The notes beneath the pieces are model-generated. The model was not told where the DNA came from. It was given only the letters and a program-made list of their open reading frames with translations, and did no database searches. From Bog-473 sp963838835 (GTDB taxonomy: Bacteria > Actinomycetota > Acidimicrobiia > Acidimicrobiales > RAAP-2), in contig CAWITA010000023.1 in NCBI GenBank assembly GCA_963838835.1, positions 310,001-374,000 on the forward strand: a stretch of 64,000 nucleotides of DNA. The letters run 5' to 3'. Positions within the stretch are counted from its first letter, which is position 1. Every line of letters starts with the position of its first letter. Below, one piece after another: positions 10,984 through 19,561 of the stretch. Made by a program: the position numbers and the translations under genes.

Positions 10984-11735
10984 TCAGGGGATGAGGGTGA
11001 CCCGGAAGAGCTCGGCCGAGGAGCCCGCAGGAAGCCCGGCCTGCTCCCCTTGTGCCCTGGCCCATTCGTGGATCCGTTGCGTCAAGCCCTCGGGGTCACC
11101 GATCTGGCTCTTGTGAGACAGCAACGCTGCCACCTTGCGCTCGACGGTGGCCGTCGTCTCCACCGCGACGCCCGCCCGCGGGTCCCACGGGCTCATGACC
11201 CACAATTCCCCGCGCTCCAGGGTTCGAGCCCCTCGTCCTCGAGCAGCTCGGGGTGGGCGAACGGATTGCGGGCGTCGGGATAGACCGCGCAGACGGCGGC
11301 CTCACCCGCGGCCAGGTGGTCCGGGTGGCTGGCGTAGATGGCGTCCCAGTTGCGCTCGGGTGATTGGGTGATGACCCGTTCGGGCCGCACCTGGCGGATG
11401 ACCCGGCTGATGTCGCGCCGCAGCTGCAGGCTGGCCTGCACCGTGCCGTCGGGATGTCCGAGGAAGCGCACGTCGTTGACGCCCACCACGGCGGCCGCGG
11501 CCCGCTGCTCGTCTTGACGGAGCGCCGCCATCTCGGCCCGCGACATCGTGCGATCCGATCCGCCGGCTTGGCCGTTGGTGACGATGCAGTAGGTGACCTC
11601 GACGCCCGCCGAGGTGAAGGCGGCGACCGCTCCGGCCGCTCCGAAGTCGACGTCGTCGGGATGGGCGGTCACCATCAGGACACGACGGATCCCGTCGTCG
11701 GGAGACCACAGCGGGAGGGGGGCGACCTCGCTCAG
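10984..11735 (-). CDS. PIG-L/LmbE-family deacetylase, one frameshift
   Basis: An N-acetylglucosaminyl-type zinc deacetylase related to MshB/Mca. The metal motif HPDD (VTAHPDDVDFGAAG) and the later HPDHLAAG block are in one frame down to 11193. The tail, beginning LWVMSPWDP and ending SSAELFRVTLIP, is in another frame. Restoring one base at the C run 11208-11211 joins them into a normal ~250-aa protein, so a one-base deletion or sequencing error is likely. The start is unclear: the only early codon after the helicase stop is CTG at 11735, overlapping the helicase TGA. Mycothiol-related amide hydrolysis is possible but not provable. Confidence 0.8.
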
Positions 11736-13015
11736 AGCACGCTCTCTTCGACTCTGGGCTCCCACGCCGCGAGGTCGGCCAGCCGGGGGTCGTTGGAGAA
11801 CATCTCGACGATCGGGATCCGCAGGCCGAGCCGTCGCTGGACGACCTCCATCTCGACCAATTGGTTCCACAGGGCGAGGCTCACCACCACGCCGGCCCGG
11901 CCGGCCCGGGCCGTACGGCCGGAGCGGTGCAGGTAGGCCTTGTGGTCCTCCGGCGGGTCGAAGTGGAGGACGCCGTCGACCCCTTCGATGTGGAGGCCGC
12001 GCGCCGCCACGTCGGTCGCGACGAGGACCGAGAGCTTGCCGTTCGAGAAGTCGGCCAGCGCCCGCTCGCGGTTGGCCTGGCGGAGATCGCCATGGATGGC
12101 GGACGCCTTGACGCCCTCCTTGCCCAAGTTCTCGACCAGCCGGTCGGCCCCCCGCTTCGTGCGCACGAACACCAGGGATTTCTCCTGGTTCCGGCAGATG
12201 GCTGCCGCGACCTTCACCTTGTCCATCTGGTGCACCTGGAGGAAGCGGTGCTCCATGAGCGTGACGGTCTGCGTGGCGGAGGCAACCTCATGGAAGACGG
12301 GATCGGAGAGGTAGCGCGTGACCAGGCGATCGACGGCACCGTCGAGCGTGGCCGAGAACAACAGCGTCTGGTGGGGCTGGTCGAGCCGGCGCAGCACCCA
12401 CTCGACCTGGGGCATGAACCCCATGTCGGCCATGCGGTCGGCCTCGTCGAGCACCAGGGTCTCGAGCCCGTCGACGGCGATCTCGCCCCGGTCGCCGAGG
12501 TCGATCAGCCGGCCGGGCGTCGCGATCACCAGTTCGACCCCTTTGCGGAGCTTGGCGACCTGACGGTCGATGTCGGCGCCTCCATACACGGCGACGGCTC
12601 GCAGTCCCAGCTTCTTCGCCAGCGGGGCGAGTACGTCGTAGACCTGCACCGCGAGCTCGCGCGTGGGGAGCAGGACGAGGGCGAGCGGCCGGGCCGGGCG
12701 GGCAGCCGGAACTGGACCTTGCCCGTCCCGGGTCGCCTTGGCCCGCTGGAGGAGGGGCACGCCGAAGGCGAGCGTCTTCCCAGAGCCTGTCTTGGCCTTC
12801 CCGCACACGTCGCGGCCGGCCAGGGCGTCGGCGACGGTCAGGGCCTGAATTGGAAAAGCGCTGACGATGCCTTCATCAGCCAGCGCTTGGGTGAGTTCTG
12901 GTGAGACGCCGAGGGACTCGAAGGTGCGGGCGGTCTCGTACGTATCGTCGCCGGAGACACCGTCTCCGTTCGCGAGCGAACCGGCATGCGCGCCGGTCAG
13001 GGCATCAACGGTCAT
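11732..13015 (-). CDS. DEAD-box ATP-dependent RNA helicase
   Basis: An RNA helicase of the DeaD/RhlE type. Motifs in order: Q motif (FPIQALT), Walker A AKTGSGKT, PTREL, TPGR, DEAD (VLDEADRMADMGF), SAT, then the second RecA domain with TDVAARGL and HRSGRTARAG. The downstream tail is short and lacks an RNA-binding extension. I chose ATG 13015 (MTVDAL), which has an AGAGAG purine tract upstream; an alternative ATG at 13057 adds 14 residues. A TACAAT -10 box at 13119-13114 gives a leader of roughly 90-100 bases that contains a hairpin. The role is probably ribosome assembly or mRNA turnover. Confidence 0.93.
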   Translation of the reverse strand: MTVDALTGAHAGSLANGDGVSGDDTYETARTFESLGVSPELTQALADEGIVSAFPIQALTVADALAGRDVCGKAKTGSGKTLAFGVPLLQRAKATRDGQGPVPAARPARPLALVLLPTRELAVQVYDVLAPLAKKLGLRAVAVYGGADIDRQVAKLRKGVELVIATPGRLIDLGDRGEIAVDGLETLVLDEADRMADMGFMPQVEWVLRRLDQPHQTLLFSATLDGAVDRLVTRYLSDPVFHEVASATQTVTLMEHRFLQVHQMDKVKVAAAICRNQEKSLVFVRTKRGADRLVENLGKEGVKASAIHGDLRQANRERALADFSNGKLSVLVATDVAARGLHIEGVDGVLHFDPPEDHKAYLHRSGRTARAGRAGVVVSLALWNQLVEMEVVQRRLGLRIPIVEMFSNDPRLADLAAWEPRVEESVL

Positions 13016-13084
13016 CGACCCGCTCTCTCTGTTGTTCGGCGGGGCCGTGCGCGCCATCCAGAGGAGTCAGAGTCGGCCCCGACT

Positions 13085-13102
13085 CACCGGCCCCTGCCGG
13101 TG
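13085..13102. promoter_or_regulatory. Stem-loop in the helicase leader
   Basis: CACCGG (13085-13090), loop CCCCTG, then CCGGTG (13097-13102) form a perfect 6-bp stem. It lies between the helicase -10 box and start codon, so it would sit in the 5' leader. A structured leader is common for cold-inducible DEAD-box helicases, but regulation here is inferred. Confidence 0.5.
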
Positions 13103-13113
13103 GTCGCACACCT

Positions 13114-13119
13114 ATTGTA
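13114..13119 (-). promoter_or_regulatory. -10 box TACAAT for the helicase gene
   Basis: On the minus strand TACAAT (13119-13114) matches TATAAT at five of six positions. No convincing -35 hexamer lies 16-18 bases upstream. The expected transcript start is near 13107. Confidence 0.5.
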
Positions 13120-13195
13120 CCAGCACAGGAACGTTCTCACGCGGACGCCTGTGCCAAAGTGAGCCGTTCTCATCCACCAGCGAAGGAGCGCGACC

Positions 13196-13663
13196 ATGGC
13201 CAAACTCGAAGCGGGCGCCACCGCCCCTGCATTCACCCTGCCTGACCAGGACGGCGAGCCAGTCAAGCTTTCGGACTTCAAGGGTCAGCGGGTCATCGTG
13301 TACTTCTATCCGGCCGACGACACGCCGGGCTGCACGAAAGAGGCCTGCCAGTTCAACGAGAACCTCCGCGCCTTCGCGAAGGCGGGCGTCACGGTGCTCG
13401 GGATCTCCCCCGACAAGGCGGAGAAGCACGTGAAGTTCCGCACCAAGTACAAGCTGAAGTTCCCTCTCCTCACCGATGCCGACAAGAAGGTCATGGAGAA
13501 GTACGGCGCATGGGGCGAGAAGACCATGTACGGCAAGAAGACGGTGGGCACCATCCGCTCGACCTTCTTGGTGGGGCCCAACGGCAAGGTGCAGCGGGCC
13601 TGGTACAACGTCCGTGCCGACGGCCATGCGGCCAAGGTCCTCGAGGAAATCGGCGAGGGCTGA
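13196..13663 (+). CDS. bcp: Thioredoxin-dependent thiol peroxidase (Bcp/PrxQ)
   Basis: A 155-aa atypical 2-Cys peroxiredoxin that reduces peroxides using thioredoxin. The peroxidatic Cys is C46 in DTPGCTKEACQF and the resolving Cys is C51, the five-residue spacing of the PrxQ subgroup. RSTFLVGPNGKV is the usual C-terminal block. An AAGGAG ribosome site lies seven bases before ATG 13196. The GAP-like remnant follows seven bases after the stop. Confidence 0.96.
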   Translation: MAKLEAGATAPAFTLPDQDGEPVKLSDFKGQRVIVYFYPADDTPGCTKEACQFNENLRAFAKAGVTVLGISPDKAEKHVKFRTKYKLKFPLLTDADKKVMEKYGAWGEKTMYGKKTVGTIRSTFLVGPNGKVQRAWYNVRADGHAAKVLEEIGEG

Positions 13664-13670
13664 GGGGCTC

Positions 13671-14211
13671 GTGGGGCAGGGGATCAGCGAAGTCCTGACC
13701 TTCGCCATCGGGGTGGCCGTCAGCCCCCTGCCGATCATCGCGGTGATCCTGATGCTCTTCTCGCAGCGCGCCCGTCCTCGGTGTCGCGTTGCTCGCGCTG
13801 GCGCGCCGTAGTTGGCGGAAGCGCCCCGCTCCCGGGAGAGGAGCCGGCCCTACCGACATGGATGGCGAACGTGGAAACGCTGTCGCCCGCCAAGGCCTTC
13901 GGGCCCGGAGTTCTGCTCGCCGGCGTCAACCCGAAGAACCTCATCCTTACCGCAGGAAGTGCAGCCGGCCTGGCTCAGCTCGGTCTGTCGACCTCGGACG
14001 CGGTGGTGGCAACGGCGGTCTTCGTCGTCATCGCCAGCCTCACCATCGCCGGCCCGGTCGTGTACGCCGCGGTGGGGGCGCGCCGGCCAAGGCCGCGCTC
14101 GATTCCGCCAAGGCCTGGCTGGCCGCCCACAGCGCAGCCGTCATGGCGGTGCTGCTCCTGGTCTTCGGCGTCGACCTCATCGCGAAGGGCCTGCCCCCCC
14201 TCACCAGCTGA
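13671..14211 (+). pseudogene. GAP/Sap-type membrane protein remnant, internally deleted and frameshifted
   Basis: Three frames together spell a GAP-family (peptidoglycolipid-addressing, SfLAP) membrane protein. It starts at GTG 13671 with VGQGISEVLTFAIGVAVSP and a first helix. It jumps near 13770-13835 through ALLALARRSWRKRPAPG to GVNPKNLILTAG, and near 14080 changes frame again to end AAVMAVLLLVFGVDLIAKG. About 40-60 residues expected between helices one and three are missing, besides at least two frame changes. The deletion cannot be explained by single-base error alone, so this looks like real decay. Confidence 0.65.
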
Positions 14212-14235
14212 GCTCGCCTCGCTTGGGCCAGACCG

Positions 14236-15033
14236 TCAGTGCTGGTGCGCCGGGCACCAGTAGGTGGTCCGGCCTCCGACGACCTCGCGACGCAGCTCGG
14301 CACCGTCGAGCGGACAGCGGCCGCCGGGCAGTCGCTCCGCCATGAGGTCTCCGGTGTGGGAGCCCCCTTGGCGTGACAGCCGGCGCAGGGTCGACCGCAC
14401 GCCGCGGTGCAGGGTCCGCAGCTCGTCCTCGCTGAGTGGCGTACGCCGGCCCGGCGCCAGGCGGGCGCGCCAGAGGATCTCGTCGGCCAGCAGGTTGCCC
14501 ACGCCCGCCACGCGCGCCTGGTCCATCAGCCGCGCCTTCAGCGGTGCGGCCGTCCCGTTCCGTGCGGGCCCGATGGCGAGCGCGGCGCGCAGCTCGCGCA
14601 GCGACAGCGTCAGCGCATCGGGCCCGAGCCGCCCCTCGTCAGGAGCGATCTCGAGCGACCCGAATCGCCTGGGGTCGTGCAGCTGCAGGTTTCCGCCGTC
14701 GCTGAAGGTGATGCGGGCGCGCACCCACTTCTCGTCGAAGACACCGGGGCCGTAACGGAGACGGTCGAGGGCCTCGTGCCCGTCGACCACCAGGCCCCCC
14801 GTCATGCCGAAGCGCAGGCCCAGGGTCGGCCCCTGCGTGGTGTCGAGCAACAGGAGCTTCCCGCGCCGGCGCGCTGCGCTGAAGGAGTGGCCGACCAGCG
14901 CCGCTCGCAGTCGCGCCGGAGTCGTCCCGCCACGGCCGTAGCGGGAGTCCACCATCCATGTCCGGACGATCGGCCGGTCGAGGGCCTGCTCGGCGAAGGC
15001 CCGGTAGAGCTCGACTTCGAGGATCTCGGGCAT
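14236..15033 (-). CDS. Fpg/Nei-family DNA glycosylase with a variant zinc finger
   Basis: Excises damaged bases and cleaves the resulting abasic site. After Met removal, the N-terminal Pro-Glu (MPEILEVE) supplies the Schiff-base Pro and catalytic Glu. The helix-two-turn-helix block around GVGNLLADEILWRA is intact. The C-terminal zinc finger, normally four Cys, reads C-P-L-D and then W-C-P-A-H, so ligands would be Cys, Asp, Cys and His. Length is 265 aa. ATG 15033 is fixed by the MPE start and by a TACCGT -10 box ending six bases upstream, which suggests a leaderless message. Nei-like rather than strict MutM is possible. Confidence 0.88.
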   Translation of the reverse strand: MPEILEVELYRAFAEQALDRPIVRTWMVDSRYGRGGTTPARLRAALVGHSFSAARRRGKLLLLDTTQGPTLGLRFGMTGGLVVDGHEALDRLRYGPGVFDEKWVRARITFSDGGNLQLHDPRRFGSLEIAPDEGRLGPDALTLSLRELRAALAIGPARNGTAAPLKARLMDQARVAGVGNLLADEILWRARLAPGRRTPLSEDELRTLHRGVRSTLRRLSRQGGSHTGDLMAERLPGGRCPLDGAELRREVVGGRTTYWCPAHQH

Positions 15034-15039
15034 CGCCGC

Positions 15040-15074
15040 ACGGTATCGGACCCGGCGGTCTGGCCGAATATGGT
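15040..15074. promoter_or_regulatory. Divergent leaderless -10 boxes for the glycosylase and F420 gene
   Basis: On the minus strand TACCGT (15045-15040) ends six bases before the glycosylase ATG. On the plus strand TATGGT (15069-15074) ends six bases before ATG 15081. Transcription from each would start at or next to the start codon. The two boxes are only 23 bases apart, so polymerases would interfere. No good -35 hexamers are visible. Confidence 0.55.
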
Positions 15075-15080
15075 GGGCTG

Positions 15081-16214
15081 ATGCCACCCGAGAAGCCGCA
15101 ATGGGCCGAGCTGTTCACCGAGGTCGTCACCTCCGGACTCTGCACCGGGTGCTCCGCGTGCGTCATCTCTTGCCCCTATGACGTCCTCGGCTATGACGAC
15201 ACCGAGGGCGTCTACAAGCCGTTCCACGTCGAAGCCGACGGCGGACCCGACAACTGCACCCACGGCCTGAAGGGCTGCACGCTGTGCACGCGGGCCTGCC
15301 CGCGCTTTCGGGCCTGGGAACCTGACATCGAGACCCACCTCTTCGGCCGCCCCCGGACCGACGACGAGGTCGCGGGCATCGCCCGCCGGACGGTGCTGGC
15401 CCGGGCGGCGGACGCCGTGGTGCAAGGGATCGGTCAGGACGGGGGCCTGGTCTCCGCGCTCCTGATCTGGGCTTTCGAGCACGACGTGATCGACGCCGCC
15501 CTCGTCTCGGGTCTCGAGGGCGACGGCACGACGTGGAAGGCGGTGCCCACGGTGGCCCGCAACCGGGCAGACGTGCTCGCCACCGCCGGATCGCGCTACA
15601 CCTACTCGGCCAACCCGATGGCCTACCCCGAGGCGATCGCCGGCGGGGCGGAGCGCATCGCCCTGGTGGGCATGGGCTGCCAGGCCTCCGCACCGCCCGT
15701 CATGGCGGCGCGCAAGGCGGGCAAGATCGCCCGCCGTTTCACCCTCTCGATCGGGCTGCTGTGCTCCAAGACCTTCGACGACGCCATCTTCCCGGAGCTC
15801 TTCGAGGCCAAGTACGGGTTGGCCCGGGCGGAGATCGCCAAGATGAACATCAAGGGCGTCTTCCAGGTGTGGATGAAAGACGGCAGCTACCACGAGGTGC
15901 CGCTCAAGGAGGCGCACGCCTGGACCCGGGAGGGGTGCACGACCTGCCCCGACTTCGCGGCCGAGCACGCCGACATCTCGACCGGCGGTATCGGCGCCTT
16001 CGGTGACTGGACGCTGACCCTGGTGCGCACCGAGAGGGGTGAAGAGCTCTTCGACGCGATGGAGGCGGCGGGCGTGATCGAGACCCGGCCCATTGAGGAC
16101 GACCCGGGGGCGGTGACCCTCCTCAACAAGCTGAGCCGGATCAGCCGGAAGCGCTGGCCGGCCACCGCCGTGCCCATGCCGGCGCGCCTGCCCGCCTCCG
16201 CGCCGGCCTCCTGA
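15081..16214 (+). CDS. FrhB/FpoF-type coenzyme F420 oxidoreductase, ferredoxin-fused
   Basis: A 377-aa iron-sulfur flavoprotein of the F420-reducing hydrogenase/F420H2 dehydrogenase beta-subunit family. The N-terminus carries two [4Fe-4S] motifs, CTGCSACVISCP and CTLCTRACP, at residues about 20-75. The FrhB N and C domains follow, with GQDGGLVSALL, GMGCQASAPP and GCTTCPDFAAEHADIS. Such proteins pass electrons between F420 and ferredoxin or another carrier in the cytoplasm. No hydrogenase or Fpo partner genes are nearby, so it probably works as a stand-alone F420:ferredoxin-type reductase, which is an inference. ATG 15081 is supported by a -10 box six bases upstream. Confidence 0.88.
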   Translation: MPPEKPQWAELFTEVVTSGLCTGCSACVISCPYDVLGYDDTEGVYKPFHVEADGGPDNCTHGLKGCTLCTRACPRFRAWEPDIETHLFGRPRTDDEVAGIARRTVLARAADAVVQGIGQDGGLVSALLIWAFEHDVIDAALVSGLEGDGTTWKAVPTVARNRADVLATAGSRYTYSANPMAYPEAIAGGAERIALVGMGCQASAPPVMAARKAGKIARRFTLSIGLLCSKTFDDAIFPELFEAKYGLARAEIAKMNIKGVFQVWMKDGSYHEVPLKEAHAWTREGCTTCPDFAAEHADISTGGIGAFGDWTLTLVRTERGEELFDAMEAAGVIETRPIEDDPGAVTLLNKLSRISRKRWPATAVPMPARLPASAPAS

Positions 16215-16223
16215 CGGACGCGG

Positions 16224-16610
16224 ATGAGCGCGCTGCGGACCGACGAGTTCGCCGCCCATCTCGGGATCGAGGTGGAACGGCGGGCGGGCGGCCATACGGT
16301 GGCCCTTCTGACCACCGAGGCGCGTCATGCCAACCCACACGCCACGGTCCACGGCGCCGTCTTCTACGCGGTCGCCGGTGCCGCGGTGGCCGCGGCGGCG
16401 AACGACGACGAGCACTCGGGCATCATCTCCTCGGTGCTCGTCGAATACCTCCGGCCCGCCGCCATCGGCGACCAGCTCTACGCCGAGGTGCAGCGCGAGG
16501 TCTCGACGGACCGGGAGGACATCTTCACCGGCACGGTGCGCCGCGGCGAGGGGGGCGACCTCCTGGCCTGGGTGCGCGCCCGGGGAACGCGGCGGACGCG
16601 GCCGGACTGA
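16224..16610 (+). CDS. PaaI-type hotdog thioesterase
   Basis: A 128-aa single hotdog-fold protein. The motif HANPHATVHGAVFYAVAG matches the catalytic helix of the PaaI group (N-x-x-x-x-HGG/A). These proteins hydrolyse aryl- or acyl-CoA thioesters as tetramers. The second Gly of HGG is Ala here. It starts nine bases after the F420 gene stop and is probably co-transcribed. Confidence 0.85.
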   Translation: MSALRTDEFAAHLGIEVERRAGGHTVALLTTEARHANPHATVHGAVFYAVAGAAVAAAANDDEHSGIISSVLVEYLRPAAIGDQLYAEVQREVSTDREDIFTGTVRRGEGGDLLAWVRARGTRRTRPD

Positions 16611-16659
16611 CCGGTCCTGCGTGCGAGCTGCTCGTCGTGGGGGTGTCGGGCCGCAGGAG

Positions 16660-17013
16660 TCAGCCGTCTGTCCTTGCAATCGCCGTCGGATGCTTCGGTT
16701 GGTAGAGGCCGACCTCGCCGCCGCCCGGGAGCCGGATCTTCGTCACGGACCCCCACCGCGCTTCTTCGACCTCGGAGCAGACCACACCACGATCGGCGAG
16801 CGCGGCCATCTCGGCCGCGAGATCGTCACACATGAGGTAGAGCTCGGCGCCCGGTGCCGGAGCCGGGTGCACCGCAGCCTCAGCTGGGGGCAACGCGAAA
16901 AGCAGCCAACCGCCACCGGCGTCGACCGACGCAAATCCCAGCACTTCCGCGAGAAAGGCCCGATCGGCATCGGCGTCGGTGCTGTAGACGACGAGATGGG
17001 CACCAAAGACCAC
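16660..17013 (-). CDS. VOC/glyoxalase-fold protein
   Basis: A 117-aa vicinal-oxygen-chelate protein with the usual beta-alpha-beta-beta-beta halves: HLVVYSTDADADRAFLAEVLG at the start and LPGGGEVGLYQP near the end. Members include glyoxalases, dioxygenases and drug-binding proteins; this one cannot be assigned a substrate. The frame is open to 17121, but the fold begins at GTG 17013 (VVFGAHL). A CACAAT box ending five bases upstream supports that start. It is divergent from the PhyH gene. Confidence 0.82.
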   Translation of the reverse strand: MVFGAHLVVYSTDADADRAFLAEVLGFASVDAGGGWLLFALPPAEAAVHPAPAPGAELYLMCDDLAAEMAALADRGVVCSEVEEARWGSVTKIRLPGGGEVGLYQPKHPTAIARTDG

Positions 17014-17130
17014 ACCCCATTGTGCCCTGATTCGATCTGGAACCCGAGCTTCGTCGGACGGCAGTCGGCGTTCGTCATGGACCGTTCGGGCGTTCACGGT
17101 TCTCTGACAACTCGGGGTCACAATGGCGCG

Positions 17131-18021
17131 ATGGCAGCCACGACCGCGGCCGAGTTGGTCGACTCAGCGAACCTGGCGGGAGACGGGAACGCCCTGCGGG
17201 CGCGCCTCGCGTCGGACGGATACGTGTTCGTCCGGGGGCTGCTCGATCCGGACCTGGTCCGTGTCGTCGGGACCACCGGACTCGGTTACCTCCAGGACGC
17301 CGGGTGGACGGCTCCCGGGGGCGACCCCGTCGTGGCGGAACCGTTGCGGCCGATCCGGGCGGTCAAGATGCGCGACGCCTTCGGCGACCCCGGGTACCGG
17401 CGGATCATCGCCGACCCCGGGTTCAACGCGATTCCGTTCACTTCTCCGCTGGCCGATCTCATGGCCCGGATCCTGGGTCGGCTGGGCTTCTGCTACCCCC
17501 TCAAGATCCCCAGGGTTGTGTACCCAAGCCGAATGGTGCCGCGACAACCCGGCAATTTCGTGCACAAGGACTACGGGTCGGTGCAGGACATGTTCACGTG
17601 CTGGGTTCCCCTTGGCGACGTCCCACGCTCCCTCGGCGGACTGGCCGTGCTGCCCGGTAGTCAGCGGACCTCTCGCGTCTCGCACCCTCCGCTCACTCGT
17701 CTCGAACCCGGCTGGCTGACGACGGACTACCGAGCCGGAGACGTGCTCGTCTTCCACTGCCTGACGACTCACGCCGCACTGCCGAATCGCGAAGGGCGAA
17801 TGCGGTTCTCCGGCGAGTTTCGCTGGCAACTCGCCGACCAGCCCGCTCCGCGGCGGATGGTCATCGGGCCCAACGGCCGCGAGATCGGCTCCCTGATGTT
17901 CCGCCGCACGTCATGGTGGCGGTCGGTCACCCGCGGCCTCGTTCTCTCCGAGGCCGGGGGAATCGATGAAGGGGCGGTGCTCCCCGCGCCTCCCTCGCGG
18001 TTCGTCACGTTCGAGAACTGA
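17131..18021 (+). CDS. Phytanoyl-CoA dioxygenase (PhyH) family protein
   Basis: A 296-aa Fe(II)/2-oxoglutarate-dependent oxygenase. The metal motif HKD (FVHKDYGSVQD, residues about 149-151), the distal His (CLTTHAALPN) and the following Arg for 2-oxoglutarate (RMRFSGEFRW) are all present. The family hydroxylates lipid, amino-acid or natural-product substrates; none can be named here. The frame is open far upstream, but similarity starts at ATG 17131. A CACAAT box (17119-17124) six bases upstream indicates a leaderless start. Confidence 0.88.
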   Translation: MAATTAAELVDSANLAGDGNALRARLASDGYVFVRGLLDPDLVRVVGTTGLGYLQDAGWTAPGGDPVVAEPLRPIRAVKMRDAFGDPGYRRIIADPGFNAIPFTSPLADLMARILGRLGFCYPLKIPRVVYPSRMVPRQPGNFVHKDYGSVQDMFTCWVPLGDVPRSLGGLAVLPGSQRTSRVSHPPLTRLEPGWLTTDYRAGDVLVFHCLTTHAALPNREGRMRFSGEFRWQLADQPAPRRMVIGPNGREIGSLMFRRTSWWRSVTRGLVLSEAGGIDEGAVLPAPPSRFVTFEN

Positions 18022-18036
18022 CGCGCGGGCGCATCC

Positions 18037-19488
18037 TCACGCCGAGGCCGCCGTCGTTGCCGCGCTCGCTCCGGCGAACCGGCCGAACATCGTGCTGTCG
18101 CCGATGGAGAGTCCGCTGGCGTACCCGAACGAGCACACCCCCGCGGTGGTGCGCCCCGCGGCGAACAGCCCCGGGATGGCATTGCCATCGATATCGAGCA
18201 CGTCCCCGCCGACGCTCGTCTCCAACCCGCCCAGCGTGAAGGGCGCGTACGGCGCCGGCCCGATGCGCAGATCAACGGCGCCGATCGGCGGCACGAGTGG
18301 GCGGACCCACGCCGGGCCTTTGTGAAAGAGCGGGTCCTCCCTCGCCGCCGCGTGACGGTTGTACAGATCCACGGTGGCCTGGAGCGAACCGTCCGGCAGG
18401 CCGATCTCGGACTCGAGCTGCTCGGCCGTCTCGCAGACCCAGGTGGCGGCGAGACCCATCCAGTTCACCTCGTAGGACGCCTCGTCCACGATCAGGTAGA
18501 CCTCGCCGTCCTGTTCGTAGAGGGCAGATTGGCCGACCCGCCCCATGTAGGTGTCTTCGTTGATGAAGCGCTGCCCCTTGCCGTTGACGAGGATGCCGTG
18601 GATGAGCGTGCGCGGTGGGGTGAGCGGGAGCGAGACTTCGCCGGCGTACATGTTGCGCACCGCGGCCCCGATGGCCTGTGCCATGCGGATGCCCCGCCCG
18701 TCGTCTCCCTCCGTGCCGACCTTGAAGGTGCCGCGCACCAGGGGCGGACAGTGGCGGCGCAGCATGTCGTCGTTGAAGATGAAGCCGCCGGCCGTCAGCA
18801 CCACACCCCGACGAGCCCGCAGCGACACGGTCTCGCCGAAGCGCTGCGCCTGCACACCGACGACCCGTCCGTCGTCGACCACGAGCCGGTCCACCCGGGT
18901 GTCCGCCGAGACGGCCGCGCCGGACCCGGTGGCGGCGGCCACCAGGTGTTGCATCAGCAGCCAGCCGGTCGACCGCTTCGTCTTGGCCAGGTGCCCGCGG
19001 GGAGCGGGCCGGGCGATCTCGTTGAACGGGTAGGCGTCCTCGCCGCCCGAATACACGAGGCCCTCGGTGCCGGTCGGCGCCATGGAGGTCTCCGCGCAGA
19101 ACGTCGGGTCGAAGGGCACGCCACGCGCCACCAGCCAGTCGAAGTGGCCCAGGCTCTCCTCGCAGTAACGGGCGATCTTGGCCTGGTCGGGGTCCGGACC
19201 GCAGGCCGCCATCATGTAGCGGTACATGTCGTCGACGCTGTCCTCGAACCCACACGCGGTCTGGATCGGCGTGCCTCCACCGAGGTAGACGATGCCCTCG
19301 GCCAGCGCGGCGGCCCCGCCCGGGCCTCCCGTCCGCTCGGTCACGAGGACCTCGGCTCCCGCCTCGGCGGCGCTGAACGCGGCGGTCGAGCCGGCGGCGC
19401 CGAAGCCGACGACGATCACGTCGGCCGTGTGGTCCCATCTTTCGATCTTCGCCGCCTCGCACGGCGTCACGTCGTTGGGCTCGCGCAC
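18037..19488 (-). CDS. FAD-dependent dehydrogenase, KstD/fumarate-reductase flavoprotein family
   Basis: A 483-aa flavoprotein. The dinucleotide motif VIVVGFGAAGSTAAFSAAEAG binds FAD at the N-terminus, and LFAAGRTTAGVCSFGYASG is the C-terminal FAD block of 3-ketosteroid-Delta1-dehydrogenases and fumarate reductase-like enzymes. The cap domain between them includes FINEDTYMGRVGQ. A role in steroid or enoate oxidation is likely; the substrate is unproven. I place the start at GTG 19488 because GGAGG lies five bases upstream and the FAD motif follows at normal distance; the open frame to 19716 is low-complexity. Confidence 0.88.
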   Translation of the reverse strand: MREPNDVTPCEAAKIERWDHTADVIVVGFGAAGSTAAFSAAEAGAEVLVTERTGGPGGAAALAEGIVYLGGGTPIQTACGFEDSVDDMYRYMMAACGPDPDQAKIARYCEESLGHFDWLVARGVPFDPTFCAETSMAPTGTEGLVYSGGEDAYPFNEIARPAPRGHLAKTKRSTGWLLMQHLVAAATGSGAAVSADTRVDRLVVDDGRVVGVQAQRFGETVSLRARRGVVLTAGGFIFNDDMLRRHCPPLVRGTFKVGTEGDDGRGIRMAQAIGAAVRNMYAGEVSLPLTPPRTLIHGILVNGKGQRFINEDTYMGRVGQSALYEQDGEVYLIVDEASYEVNWMGLAATWVCETAEQLESEIGLPDGSLQATVDLYNRHAAAREDPLFHKGPAWVRPLVPPIGAVDLRIGPAPYAPFTLGGLETSVGGDVLDIDGNAIPGLFAAGRTTAGVCSFGYASGLSIGDSTMFGRFAGASAATTAASA

Positions 19489-19561
19489 TTCGTCCTCCCC
19501 GGTGTCGCCGAGACGGTAGCCCCTGCCGTCGGCGCCCCCGGCACGTCCTACCCTGCGGGAC

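Noticed and set aside
11215..11240. A tRNA T-arm-like GGTTCGAGCCCC
   Set aside because: It lies within the PIG-L coding region and no cloverleaf can be built around it.
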